A DNA stretch of 64,000 bases from Chitinophaga pinensis (lineage in GTDB: Bacteria; Bacteroidota; Bacteroidia; Chitinophagales; Chitinophagaceae). Below are positions 8,650 through 17,785 of this stretch, piece after piece (the first letter of the stretch is position 1; each line of letters begins with the position of its first letter). The notes below the pieces were generated by a model. The model made no database searches. It had not been told where the DNA came from and worked only from the letters and a program-made list of their open reading frames with translations. The DNA is taken from NCBI GenBank assembly GCA_943333125.1, contig CALQSB010000003.1, forward strand, positions 1 to 64,000, written 5' to 3'. The position numbers were made by a program, and so were the translations under genes.

Positions 8650-9789
8650 ATGAGAAGTCAGAAGTATCTGATCGTTTTAATGTTGTTTTTATCTGAAGGT
8701 GTTGTTGCACAAAATGCAAGATTTTCTCAGATGGGATCTGCACCAATTCAATTCAATCCGGCCCTTACAGGGCGCTTTGATGGCAAGGTAAGGCTGAGCG
8801 GCTTATACAGCTCACAGGAAACGATAAATGCTCATATGCAGCATGAAAACATTAGTATTGATGCCAAATTTGGTAAATACAAAAGCAGTGGAGATGAAGA
8901 AACTGCCGTTAGTGATGTCGTTTCTGCAAAATCCAAGCCTTTGAAAGAAGGTAAAGATGAAGTGTTTAAAAAGTCTAGGGTTTACGGTTATTGGGGCGTA
9001 GGTTTCAATTACTATCATTATGGAGATAAAAAAAGTCCGCTGGATGCTGCTTTCTATTCCGCATCCCTTGCTCGTCATTTTTATAACAAAAGCAACAAGA
9101 TTTTTGGTTTCGGCGTACAGGCTACTTATGCTGAAAGTAAGTTGGATGAAATTAAAGGAACTGAGTATGACAGAGAGATTTCTGGTGGTGGATTCAGGTA
9201 TCCTTTTCCTGGTGGTCCTACTGGACGTCAGGGCACAAAAAATTATGTAGATTTCAACGGGGGCGCTTATTATGGAATGGTAACCGATGCCGTTATGTTT
9301 GAATTGGGCGGTTCAATGCATCATCTTTTTTATCCTAAAAACGACCCGTCCGGAAAAGATAATGAAACTGAATTGCGTCATACCGTTACTGCTCACTCTA
9401 TTTTACGTTTAAGATTGAACAACAGATGGGGTATTGTACAGAAAAACATGTACTGGCAGGAAGGCTTGTACTACAGAAGCAGAAAGCTAAATGGAGACAG
9501 TGCTGAAATTGTGGCTTTCTGGTCGGGACTTGAGTTTTATAAAATCAACCCTTTGAGTAAGTATAATGTCAACTTTGGATTTTATACAAGATCGTTCAGA
9601 ACGATGATGCCTTACCTGAATATCAATTTAGGTAAAATGGCAAACATCAGGTACTCTTATGAGTTACCGTTCAATTCTAAAAAGTTTACTGCCTATACTG
9701 CAAAACGCAGTGAAGTAGCACTGATCCTAACATACAAGCGTTACACAAGTCCGGGAACAAGATTCTATAAGAAATTAAACTTCTGGTAA
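8650..9789 (+). CDS. PorP/SprF family type IX secretion-associated membrane protein
   Basis: About 379 residues from the ATG at 8650; a TTG at 8632 is less likely because the signal peptide begins right at this ATG and ends near VVAQ. The mature start, ARFSQMGSAPIQFNPALTGRF, is the hallmark of PorP/SprF proteins: outer-membrane beta-barrels associated with T9SS and gliding motility. The rest alternates aromatic and polar residues as expected for a barrel. An OmpA/PD40 protein follows after 94 bases, the usual partner arrangement in Bacteroidota. An insertion with SGDEETAVSDV around residues 80-110 is less typical. This is probably one of several paralogues in the genome. Confidence 0.88.
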   Translation: MRSQKYLIVLMLFLSEGVVAQNARFSQMGSAPIQFNPALTGRFDGKVRLSGLYSSQETINAHMQHENISIDAKFGKYKSSGDEETAVSDVVSAKSKPLKEGKDEVFKKSRVYGYWGVGFNYYHYGDKKSPLDAAFYSASLARHFYNKSNKIFGFGVQATYAESKLDEIKGTEYDREISGGGFRYPFPGGPTGRQGTKNYVDFNGGAYYGMVTDAVMFELGGSMHHLFYPKNDPSGKDNETELRHTVTAHSILRLRLNNRWGIVQKNMYWQEGLYYRSRKLNGDSAEIVAFWSGLEFYKINPLSKYNVNFGFYTRSFRTMMPYLNINLGKMANIRYSYELPFNSKKFTAYTAKRSEVALILTYKRYTSPGTRFYKKLNFW

Positions 9790-9883
9790 TCATCAGAAAA
9801 AATATAAAGTCACTTATTAATCTTCTGGACCAAACAAGTGAGTCATTAATTTAGATTAAAGTAAAAAAACAAAAGAAATACAA

Positions 9884-11527
9884 ATGAAAAAAATATTGAT
9901 CCTGGCATTTGTGTCAATCTGTTCTTTAAGCGGATTTGCTCAACCTGTTTTTGAAAATCTTGGAGCGAAAGTAAATTCTATTTATTCCGAAATAAGACCA
10001 ACAATTTCAGCAGACGGCAAGTATCTGTATTTTGTTGTGGAAGGAAATCCAAAGAATACGGCGTATAAAACTGATAAACTGGCACAGGATATCTGGTATT
10101 CTGAATTGGATGAATCTGGAAACTGGGGCCAGGCCCTGCAATCACCTGCACCAATAAACACAAACAAAGACAACGCCATTTTCTGGGTATCTCCTGATGG
10201 AAATAGAATATTAATAAGAGGATCTTTCGACAATGGTAAATATATCGGAAGAGGGTTCTCTTTAAGTAATAAAGTTGAAGGCGGATGGTCCAATCCTGAA
10301 AGATTAAAGATCTCCGGTATCAATCAAATGGCTATTGATAAATACACAGGTGCTTCTATGGCCAACGATGGCAAAACATTATTCCTTTATTTTTCGGAAG
10401 AGAAAAACAGTTTCTTAAATGATATCTATGTAAGTACTTTAAATCCTGATACGGAAGTATGGTCAAAGCCTGCCAAAATGGGAAACGATATCAATATGGA
10501 TGACTATGACGAAATCAGTCCTTTCCTTTCTTCTGACATGACTACTCTATATTTTTCGAGTAACCGTCCGGGTGGTAAAGGTGATTACGATATCTGGGTA
10601 ACGAAAAGACTTGATGACACCTGGTCTAACTGGAGCGTACCTGTTAATATGGGCGACTCAATAAATACAAAAGGCTGGGACGCTTATTTGTCTGTTGATG
10701 CTAAAGGAGAATATGCTTATTTATCAACTTCTTCGAAAACACTTGGCGGTACTGATTTGGTTAGAACTAAACTCAGTGAATCACAAAGACCTAAAAATGC
10801 TGTGTTGATTTATGGGAAAGTTTACAATGCAATCACCAAGGAACCAATGGATGCTAAATTGTTTTATGATTTAATTCCAGGTGAATCAAGTGAAGGAAAT
10901 GCTATTTCCAATCCTGACGGTAATTATAAAGTAACATTGCCTTATGGAAAAAAATACAGCATCAGAGCTTCTGCTGATAAATATTTCTCCTTAATAGATA
11001 CTTTGGATTTCACAGAATATGGCATTTACAAAGAAATTCACAGAGACCTATATTTAAACCCTGTGGTTACAGACGGTAAAGTTATTCTGGATTCAAATGG
11101 TAATGTTGTAAGAACTGAAATAGACGGCTCTGGCGATTCAACAGACAGTTTAGGCAACAGTTTGCTAAACAACCTTGCAGAAGGACAAATATTATCAACC
11201 AACAATATTTTGTTTGATTTCGGAAAGTCTATTTTACGTGCAGAGGCATTTGCTGAACTTGATAAAGTGGCAAGAATGATGAAGGCTAATCCTAACATGA
11301 AGATTGAACTTTCTGCTCATACAGATGCTATTGGTGGTTACAGTGAGAATTTGAAACTATCTGATGACAGAGCCAACTCTTCAAAACAATATCTGATTTC
11401 AAAAGGTATTAAAGGGGAAAGAATAATTTCCAAAGGTTATGGTGAAACAACTCCTGTGGCTTCCAATCAAACTGACGGAGGTCGCCAGCTGAACAGAAGA
11501 GTAGAATTCAGAATCTTGAAAAAATAA
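9884..11527 (+). CDS. OmpA-family protein with PD40 propeller (PorE-like)
   Basis: A 547-residue secreted protein. A signal peptide (about 1-19, ending GFAQ) is followed by WD40-like PD40 propeller repeats over about residues 35-300 (for example PTISADGKYLYF and SPFLSSDMTTLYFSSNRPGG), a carboxypeptidase-regulatory-like beta sandwich (about 305-390), and a C-terminal OmpA peptidoglycan-binding domain (about 440-547) with SAHTDAIG and NRRVEF. This layout matches T9SS proteins that tie a PorP/SprF-type barrel to peptidoglycan. It sits directly behind such a gene, so the two probably form an envelope complex. No lipobox cysteine is evident at the signal cleavage site. Confidence 0.87.
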   Translation: MKKILILAFVSICSLSGFAQPVFENLGAKVNSIYSEIRPTISADGKYLYFVVEGNPKNTAYKTDKLAQDIWYSELDESGNWGQALQSPAPINTNKDNAIFWVSPDGNRILIRGSFDNGKYIGRGFSLSNKVEGGWSNPERLKISGINQMAIDKYTGASMANDGKTLFLYFSEEKNSFLNDIYVSTLNPDTEVWSKPAKMGNDINMDDYDEISPFLSSDMTTLYFSSNRPGGKGDYDIWVTKRLDDTWSNWSVPVNMGDSINTKGWDAYLSVDAKGEYAYLSTSSKTLGGTDLVRTKLSESQRPKNAVLIYGKVYNAITKEPMDAKLFYDLIPGESSEGNAISNPDGNYKVTLPYGKKYSIRASADKYFSLIDTLDFTEYGIYKEIHRDLYLNPVVTDGKVILDSNGNVVRTEIDGSGDSTDSLGNSLLNNLAEGQILSTNNILFDFGKSILRAEAFAELDKVARMMKANPNMKIELSAHTDAIGGYSENLKLSDDRANSSKQYLISKGIKGERIISKGYGETTPVASNQTDGGRQLNRRVEFRILKK

Positions 11528-11546
11528 TTTAAAAAGTAATTTATCT

Positions 11547-11582
11547 AAACCGGCATCATTAAAATTGATTGCCGGTTTTTTA
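11547..11582. terminator. Bidirectional intrinsic terminator
   Basis: AACCGGCA and TGCCGGTT form an 8-bp stem with a roughly 14-base loop, followed by T6 on the plus strand and preceded by an A-run on the minus side. It separates the OmpA gene from the convergent histidine kinase gene, whose stop codon falls within the T-run. Confidence 0.85.
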
Positions 11583-12626
11583 TTTTCCTGCAGGTAATTC
11601 AAACACAAATGTTGTTCCTACATCTATTTTGCTTCTTACGTGTATGCTTTGATGATGTGCTTCAATGATATGTTTGCAAATGGCCAATCCTAAACCACTT
11701 CCACCTACTTTTCTGCTTCTGGCCAGATCTGTTCTGTAAAATCGTTCAAAGATTCTTAAGCGATGTTCTTCTGCAATACCGGAACCATCATCACTTATTT
11801 CTATCAGAATATTATTGCCTTCCACTTTGTAAAAGCCAGCCAAAACTGTTCCTTTGTTTTTGCCGTATTTTATAGCATTATCCACAAGGTTCACCAGTAC
11901 TTGTCTGATTTTTTCTTTATCAGCAAAAACGATAAGAGGAATTTCACAACCTTTTTTAACTGAACAATTAATCTCTTTCTGAGCGGCCTTTAATAATAAA
12001 GACTCAAATACATCTTTAATAAGATCCTGAATCATGAAGTGTTGAAAATAAAGCTGCAATTCTCCACTCTCTAATTTAGAGATTTCATCTAAATCATCAA
12101 CAAGATTAACGAGTCTTTCGATATTTCTGGAAGTGTTTAGTAAAAACTTTGTATTGACTTCTGGATTTGACAAGGCACCGTTTAAAAGCGTTTCAACATA
12201 ACCCTGAATAGAAAAAATAGGCGTCTTCAGCTCATGACTTAAATTTTGTAAAAATTCTTTTCTGAAGATTTCATTCTGTTGTAATATTTCGATTTCCTTT
12301 TTACGTTGTTCAGCCCAGTTTTCTACATCCAGTCTAACGTTCTCAATATTTTTTTTAGGCAAAATATTTTTATAATAAAACTCTTCTTTTTTGGATGCTT
12401 TTGTTTGTGAAATTAATTTGTAAATAAGTTTTATCTGTCTTTGAATGAATGTTCTTAGAATGAAAGAGATTAAACTATAACTACTAATAAATAAAATGAA
12501 AAATCCTAGAACAATGATCTTCCAGTTGATTGCCAAAATAAATAATAAGAGGGAGAAGGGTAAAGACAGAATTAGTGCTCCGGATAAAGCCAGCTGATTA
12601 GGAGAAAGATTGTTTTTTGAGATCAT
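11580..12626 (-). CDS. Sensor histidine kinase (PhoR-like)
   Basis: A 348-residue membrane kinase. Two helices (about 12-32 and 36-58) with almost no extracellular loop precede a short linker, then HisKA with phospho-acceptor H131 in FLQNLSHELKTP, and HATPase_c with VDNAIKYG (N box), ISDDGSGI (G1) and GGSGLGLAI (G2). There is no PAS or periplasmic sensing domain, so it may sense the membrane itself or depend on a partner. It lies 61 bases behind a PhoB-type response regulator on the same strand and probably phosphorylates it. PhoR assignment rests on architecture; the stimulus, phosphate or otherwise, is not visible. Confidence 0.88.
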   Translation of the reverse strand: MISKNNLSPNQLALSGALILSLPFSLLLFILAINWKIIVLGFFILFISSYSLISFILRTFIQRQIKLIYKLISQTKASKKEEFYYKNILPKKNIENVRLDVENWAEQRKKEIEILQQNEIFRKEFLQNLSHELKTPIFSIQGYVETLLNGALSNPEVNTKFLLNTSRNIERLVNLVDDLDEISKLESGELQLYFQHFMIQDLIKDVFESLLLKAAQKEINCSVKKGCEIPLIVFADKEKIRQVLVNLVDNAIKYGKNKGTVLAGFYKVEGNNILIEISDDGSGIAEEHRLRIFERFYRTDLARSRKVGGSGLGLAICKHIIEAHHQSIHVRSKIDVGTTFVFELPAGK

Positions 12627-12687
12627 TTTTATTTGGGATAATAATCCACCAAAGTTAATCTATCGACTATGAAAAATGAAAGCAATA

Positions 12688-13362
12688 TCAGAATTCAAAT
12701 TTATATCCAACACCTTTGACTGTTTTTATACAATCGAGATTAAGTTTTTGTCTGATTTTTCTGATATGCACATCTATTGTACGGTCTCCTACAATAACCT
12801 CGGTGCCCCAGATTTGATTCAAAATTTCATTCCGTAAAAAAACTTTTCCGGGTTTCGACGCAAGTAAAGAAAGTAATTCGAATTCTTTGCGGGCAAGAGT
12901 AATTTCTTCGTCCTTGTGAACAACACTATATTTTTCTCTGTTAATTTTCAGGTCTCCTAAATTCAAATTGCCATCATCTTCTTTAACGTGCCTTCTGAAT
13001 AAAGCATTTACTTTACTGATGAGTACTTTTGGTCGTATCGGTTTTGTCAGATAATCATCAGCACCAGATTCTAATCCTTTTACTTCTGTAGAATCGTCGC
13101 TCATAGCCGTAAGAAAAATGATCAACGTATTATTGAAAGCAGGCAGCATTCTCAGGTAATGACAAACTTCTATGCCGTTTTTTCCGGGCATCATGATATC
13201 GAGAATAATAAGATCTGGAATGATTGCTTTTGCTTTCTCTATAGCCTGAACTCCATTTTTTGCAGTAGAAACTTCATATCCTTCTGCCTCAAGATTAAAC
13301 TGAAGTATTTCTAAAATATCCGGTTCGTCATCTGCGATTAAAATCTTTTTTAAGTTGCTCAT
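12688..13362 (-). CDS. Response regulator, OmpR/PhoB family
   Basis: A 224-residue two-domain regulator. The receiver domain has acidic pocket D11/D12, phospho-acceptor D55 in LIILDIMMPG, and the conserved lysine in DYLTKPI. The C-terminal winged helix ends with DVHIRKIRQKL and VKGVGYKFE, typical of OmpR/PhoB DNA-binding domains. It is transcribed ahead of the histidine kinase as a bicistronic unit from a strong-looking promoter whose predicted start lies about 9 bases before the ATG. It should bind DNA as a dimer after phosphorylation. The divergent neighbour is the secreted caspase-like gene, a possible target, but no repeated operator was recognised. Confidence 0.9.
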   Translation of the reverse strand: MSNLKKILIADDEPDILEILQFNLEAEGYEVSTAKNGVQAIEKAKAIIPDLIILDIMMPGKNGIEVCHYLRMLPAFNNTLIIFLTAMSDDSTEVKGLESGADDYLTKPIRPKVLISKVNALFRRHVKEDDGNLNLGDLKINREKYSVVHKDEEITLARKEFELLSLLASKPGKVFLRNEILNQIWGTEVIVGDRTIDVHIRKIRQKLNLDCIKTVKGVGYKFEF

Positions 13363-13375
13363 AATTGAAGTTTAG

Positions 13376-13404
13376 CAAAAGTAATGTATCAGTATCACCC
13401 CCAA
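13376..13404 (-). promoter_or_regulatory. Bacteroidota sigma-A promoter of the two-component operon
   Basis: On the minus strand TTG (13404-13402) is followed by 18 bases and TACTTTTG (13383-13376), matching the TTG-N17-20-TAnnTTTG promoter of Bacteroidota. The start codon at 13362 leaves only about a 9-base leader. Confidence 0.7.
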
Positions 13405-13514
13405 TTAGCAAGTGTTAAGTTATTGTATTATTAAATTGTTAAGACAATTTTGTGTGAAATCCATATTTTAGATATATTTTTAAATCCGGGTTAAATCATA
13501 GGCTTAAATTGCAT

Positions 13515-13522
13515 CATCTTTG
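13515..13522 (+). promoter_or_regulatory. Probable -7 box for the caspase-like gene
   Basis: CATCTTTG followed by C matches seven of eight positions of TAnnTTTG and lies 13 bases before the ATG at 13536. Its presence argues against the upstream TTG start codon at 13509. No -33 TTG was found at the right spacing. Confidence 0.4.
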
Positions 13523-13535
13523 CAAGTCATTCTAT

Positions 13536-15752
13536 ATGAAATTTTATATTGCTTTCTTTTTAATGTTTCTTTTGTCTGCCACTTCAAAAGCCTTGACTGA
13601 TACCGTAATGGTGCCCGTGTACCGACAATATTTCCATGATAAAGTTAATAATGAACAAAAATTATGCGACAGGGCAGATGGTAAGCTCGACAATATGATG
13701 CGCGTAGGCAGCAACGAAGAAGTTAATTTAAGAGTTACCGATGTACTCTTCAGGAAAATTGATGAGCTTCAGGACTGGGTTGAAAGCAATAAAAATATCA
13801 GCAGAAATAATGATAAAATTCGGTTTTTAGGATACATCGAAAATGAACTGCGACTGTTCAGACTGGCATGGAGAAAAAAAGAAATTAGCCCAAGTGAATT
13901 TCCCGCATTAATTGACAACTTTACTGCAATTTTAAAAGCTCAGGAAAATGAATCCAGCATAGTTCCTTTTATCACAGACATGCCCTTGAGTATTGCAAAA
14001 ATAAACACGTCTGTTTTTACTGATAACATCGGCTATAAAGAGGCACAGAAAATAGTGTATTTCAAATACTGTCATCTTCATCCCGATATTATTCTTACAA
14101 CCATCAGGCCATTTATTAATGAACCCTTTGCCGATAGTTTGATAGGTATTGCCTGTACGTATAACCCTGCGCAATTATATACCTATGCGCAATCTTTAAA
14201 TACACCAGAAGGAAAGCTGATTCACAAAAGTAATAATGAGCTGGTAAAAATTGTGGCTAAATTAAGTCAGACGCCCAATGCATTGATGTATTTTCCTTTT
14301 CTGGATGATATCCGGTCAGGAAAAAAATCTGTTCAATTTATTCAAAAATTCGTTGGTGATGGCGAAAATGGCTATGACAGTGTGGGGTATTATAAACTAC
14401 TCGTGAAAACCGAAACTGAATATTTCAGAAGAATGACATCTCCCGCAAAAGACACGCCAATCGCTATGTTTGGGGCAAATGGGTTAAGAGAAGTTTTAAA
14501 AGACAGAGCTATTCGACATTTTATTACGCCAATTAATAATCTTCATAATGAAAACAATCTCAACATCAGGATGAAAGCTATTGATTCGCTTTCTCCCGTT
14601 GAAATTTATTACATGATTGTTATGGGTGAAAATGATATTTATACTTCCAGCTATAAGCATAGTTTTAATAGAATGTTGCAAAGAATGGGAACTAAACCAA
14701 GATGTGATTCTTTATTATTGACTGTAAAGTTTGATTTTTTTAAGAAGTTTATAAAAATGACTGCCAACTATAACCGGCTGGATACTTTCCTGAAAAACAT
14801 GCCGGCTCAAAGTTCAGAAACATTAATGAAAGCTTTTGTTGCAAACCTCGATAAATCGGGTAGTTTGGAAGATGCTACCGATGTTGCCGATTCTTACAGC
14901 AGTATTAATAATCCTAAACTCAGAAATTCAATATTAGAATATGTGGATGAAAATGAGTCGGAGAATATTAATGATAATAACGAAAGAGGTGCGATTATTT
15001 ACAATTTGCTGAAAAATATTTTCCTTTCTTCAGACAGCACCAATCATATTGATCTCACCGAAATTGCCAACATTCCATCAATCTATGAAATTGATAAAAC
15101 TGAATTACAAGACGACAGTGGCAGAATTATTCAGCAAGTATTTTTTTACGGAGACAATGATGGGAAATTATATTTCACTCCATTTTTAAATTCTTTTTCA
15201 TCAAAAGAATGGAAAATAACCAAAAAGCCAGAATGGGTAGAAATAAAATCACTTAAAGGAAATATTTGGATTTTTGCCAATCTGCCCTTAGACTATGATG
15301 CCAATCTTGATGACAGTGCTCAGGTTCACTTGAATAGTTATCTTGAAGAGAATGAGCTATATCCAAACATTGTAGTACACAGAGGTCACAGTTACTGGTT
15401 ACCCGGAACCATCAGCAGGATGCCCTTGAATGCAAAAATTGTATTGCTGGGATCTTGTGGCGGATACAAAAATCTCAATAAGATATTGGAGATTGCGCCG
15501 GATGCTCATATTATCTCTACAAAGGAAATTGGAGCAGGGGATATTAATAAACCCATCTTAACCTACATGAATCAGATCTTAATAAACGACAATAAAATTG
15601 TTTGGAAAGATATGTGGCAAAGTCTTTCCAATCTTTTTACGCAGGATAAAAACAAAACAGTAAAGGAAAGCTGGGAAAGTTATATACCTCCTTACAAAAA
15701 CCTTGGTGCTATTTTTATTAAGGCTTATAATAAAAGAATAGATTCGATGTAA
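13536..15752 (+). CDS. Secreted protein with caspase-like (clan CD) C-terminal signature
   Basis: A 738-residue protein from the ATG at 13536, with a signal peptide ending near TSKA (about residue 19). Most of it matches nothing I know. Near the end, IVVHRGHSYW (H615, H618) and KIVLLGSCGG (C641) form two hydrophobic strands ending in His and Cys. This is the order and spacing type of clan CD peptidases (caspase, gingipain C25, CHAT), in which GH and xxC follow consecutive beta strands. The roughly 590 residues before it may be a prodomain or substrate-binding region. No T9SS sorting domain is visible at the C-terminus. It lies 25 bases before an MsbA-like exporter. Peptidase activity is inference; the GH/C pair is seen. 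Confidence 0.55.
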   Translation: MKFYIAFFLMFLLSATSKALTDTVMVPVYRQYFHDKVNNEQKLCDRADGKLDNMMRVGSNEEVNLRVTDVLFRKIDELQDWVESNKNISRNNDKIRFLGYIENELRLFRLAWRKKEISPSEFPALIDNFTAILKAQENESSIVPFITDMPLSIAKINTSVFTDNIGYKEAQKIVYFKYCHLHPDIILTTIRPFINEPFADSLIGIACTYNPAQLYTYAQSLNTPEGKLIHKSNNELVKIVAKLSQTPNALMYFPFLDDIRSGKKSVQFIQKFVGDGENGYDSVGYYKLLVKTETEYFRRMTSPAKDTPIAMFGANGLREVLKDRAIRHFITPINNLHNENNLNIRMKAIDSLSPVEIYYMIVMGENDIYTSSYKHSFNRMLQRMGTKPRCDSLLLTVKFDFFKKFIKMTANYNRLDTFLKNMPAQSSETLMKAFVANLDKSGSLEDATDVADSYSSINNPKLRNSILEYVDENESENINDNNERGAIIYNLLKNIFLSSDSTNHIDLTEIANIPSIYEIDKTELQDDSGRIIQQVFFYGDNDGKLYFTPFLNSFSSKEWKITKKPEWVEIKSLKGNIWIFANLPLDYDANLDDSAQVHLNSYLEENELYPNIVVHRGHSYWLPGTISRMPLNAKIVLLGSCGGYKNLNKILEIAPDAHIISTKEIGAGDINKPILTYMNQILINDNKIVWKDMWQSLSNLFTQDKNKTVKESWESYIPPYKNLGAIFIKAYNKRIDSM

Positions 15753-15777
15753 GGTCTTTGTCAACCCTCAACATAAA

Positions 15778-17601
15778 ATGGAAAGTAATCCTAAGAAAAA
15801 AAATATTTTTAATATACCCATACTCAGCAGAGTATTTTCCTTTACCAAACCTTACAGATCCAAGGTAATACTCTCAATAGTATTATCAATTTTCCTGGCA
15901 GTAATTGCTCCTTTGCGCCCATTGCTGATTAAATTGACCATTAATAATGGGGTAAACGACAACAGTGCAGCGTTTTTTTTTAAAGGCCCCGGCGGCTTTA
16001 TTATTGAGATTACCATCATTCAGATTTTGTTGTTGTTTATAGAAACTACTTGTCGTTATTTTTTTACTTTTTCAACGGCGTCATTAGGCCAAAGCGTAGT
16101 AAAAGATATAAGAGATAAAACATTTGCTAAAATATTGCAATTGAATCTTTCTCAATTTGATAAAACCCCCATTGGAACATTAACCACCAGAACGATCAAT
16201 GATATAGAGTCGGTAAATGATATTTTTAGCGATGGATTTATTCCTATTCTTGGAGATTTGCTGGCTATTGTCTCCATTCTTATTTATATGTTTTTTACAG
16301 ACTGGCAAATAACGCTTGTTTGTTTGACGCCATTTCCTATTTTAATTATTGCAACATATTTTTTTAAGGAGTCTGTTAAGAAGTCATTTTTGAGAGTAAG
16401 AAATGCGGTAGCTCAATTAAATACTTTTGTACAGGAACATATATCTGGCATGTTAGTGATACAGGCATTTGCTGCGGAAAAAAATGAACAGGCTCAATTC
16501 AGGGAGATCAATAATGAACACCGGAATTCAAACATCAAAGCTATTTTCGCTTATTCTGTTTTTTTTCCAGTGGTAGAACTCGTTTCTGCATTAAGTATAG
16601 GGCTTTTGGTATGGTGGGCCGCAAGGAAATCGATATTTCTGCCGGCATCGTCTTCTGAACATATTGCAGGAACGATTACCTCTTTTATTTTATGTTTGAA
16701 TTTGCTATTCAGGCCACTTAGGGTTATTGCTGATAAATTTAATGTTTTACAAATGGGAATGATTGCCAGCGAAAGAGTTTTTAATGTATTGGACAATCAG
16801 GAATTTACCCCTATATCTCACAGTGAGTCTCTTCCCTTTTCAAAAGATCATCATGTACTTAAAGGCGAAATTGAGTTTAAAAATGTTTGGTTTTCTTATC
16901 ATGATGACAATTATGTTTTAAAAGATCTTTCATTTAAGTTATCTGCCGGAAAAACAATTGCCATAGTTGGTAATACAGGAAGTGGCAAAACTACAATCAT
17001 CAGCTTAATCAACCGTTTGTATAATTTAAATAAAGGCAGCATAGAGATTGATCACAATAACATCGAAAATCTGAATCTGGATTTTTTAAGAAGTCAGATT
17101 GCGGTTGTATTACAGGATGTTTTTTTATTCAGCGGAACGGTATTCGAAAACATTTCAATGCGCAACCCTAAAATTAAAAAGCAGGATGTTATAGAGGCTT
17201 CTAAAATGATTGGACTGCATGATTTTATTATGCAGTTGCCCGGAGGATACGACTTTAATGTAATGGAACGAGGATCTACATTATCAATGGGTCAGCGACA
17301 GTTGCTTTCATTTGCAAGAGCTATTTTATATAATCCGGCTATTCTGATTCTTGATGAAGCTACATCATCTATTGATTCGGAAAGCGAAACTTTAATACAA
17401 AATGCTATCGAAAAAATGGTTTCGGGCAGAACCTCAATAGTGATAGCACATCGGTTGAGCACCATAAGAAAAGCAGATGCAATAATAGTATTGGAAAGAG
17501 GAGAAATAAAAGAAATGGGAACGCATGACGAGTTACTAAAACAAAATGGACATTACCGTCAATTGTATCAGACGCAGTTTAATGGGAGTAATATTATGTA
17601 G
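15778..17601 (+). CDS. ABC exporter, MsbA-like half-transporter
   Basis: A 607-residue fused permease-ATPase. Six membrane helices in residues about 25-320 (type I exporter) are followed by the nucleotide-binding domain: Walker A GNTGSGKTT, Q-loop VVLQDVFLFSG, signature LSMGQRQLL, Walker B LILDEATSSID and the H-loop in IAHRLST. The signature has M where LSGGQ has G, a common variant. Such homodimers export lipids, LPS precursors or peptides. The gene follows the secreted caspase-like gene by 25 bases and may share its transcript, but a dedicated link is not proven. Substrate cannot be inferred beyond the MsbA/lipid A exporter resemblance. Confidence 0.88.
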   Translation: MESNPKKKNIFNIPILSRVFSFTKPYRSKVILSIVLSIFLAVIAPLRPLLIKLTINNGVNDNSAAFFFKGPGGFIIEITIIQILLLFIETTCRYFFTFSTASLGQSVVKDIRDKTFAKILQLNLSQFDKTPIGTLTTRTINDIESVNDIFSDGFIPILGDLLAIVSILIYMFFTDWQITLVCLTPFPILIIATYFFKESVKKSFLRVRNAVAQLNTFVQEHISGMLVIQAFAAEKNEQAQFREINNEHRNSNIKAIFAYSVFFPVVELVSALSIGLLVWWAARKSIFLPASSSEHIAGTITSFILCLNLLFRPLRVIADKFNVLQMGMIASERVFNVLDNQEFTPISHSESLPFSKDHHVLKGEIEFKNVWFSYHDDNYVLKDLSFKLSAGKTIAIVGNTGSGKTTIISLINRLYNLNKGSIEIDHNNIENLNLDFLRSQIAVVLQDVFLFSGTVFENISMRNPKIKKQDVIEASKMIGLHDFIMQLPGGYDFNVMERGSTLSMGQRQLLSFARAILYNPAILILDEATSSIDSESETLIQNAIEKMVSGRTSIVIAHRLSTIRKADAIIVLERGEIKEMGTHDELLKQNGHYRQLYQTQFNGSNIM

Positions 17602-17690
17602 GAAATAGATTTTCTGAAAAATTGAAATATATCGGCCGTTTATTAGGTTCAAATATTTTGTATTTTTTTTAATAATCAGAAATATGAACT

Positions 17691-17698
17691 TAACTTTG
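17691..17698 (+). promoter_or_regulatory. Possible -7 box upstream of SGNH/MBOAT pair
   Basis: TAACTTTG matches TAnnTTTG exactly and lies in the 184-base spacer after the exporter, 87 bases before the ATG at 17786. No well-placed -33 element was seen. Confidence 0.3.
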
Positions 17699-17785
17699 AA
17701 AACTGATTACATGCATAAGAATCCCATTTTATTTAGATTCTTCATTAATTAGTTATTCTCAAAAAAAATAATATTGAGTTATTCA

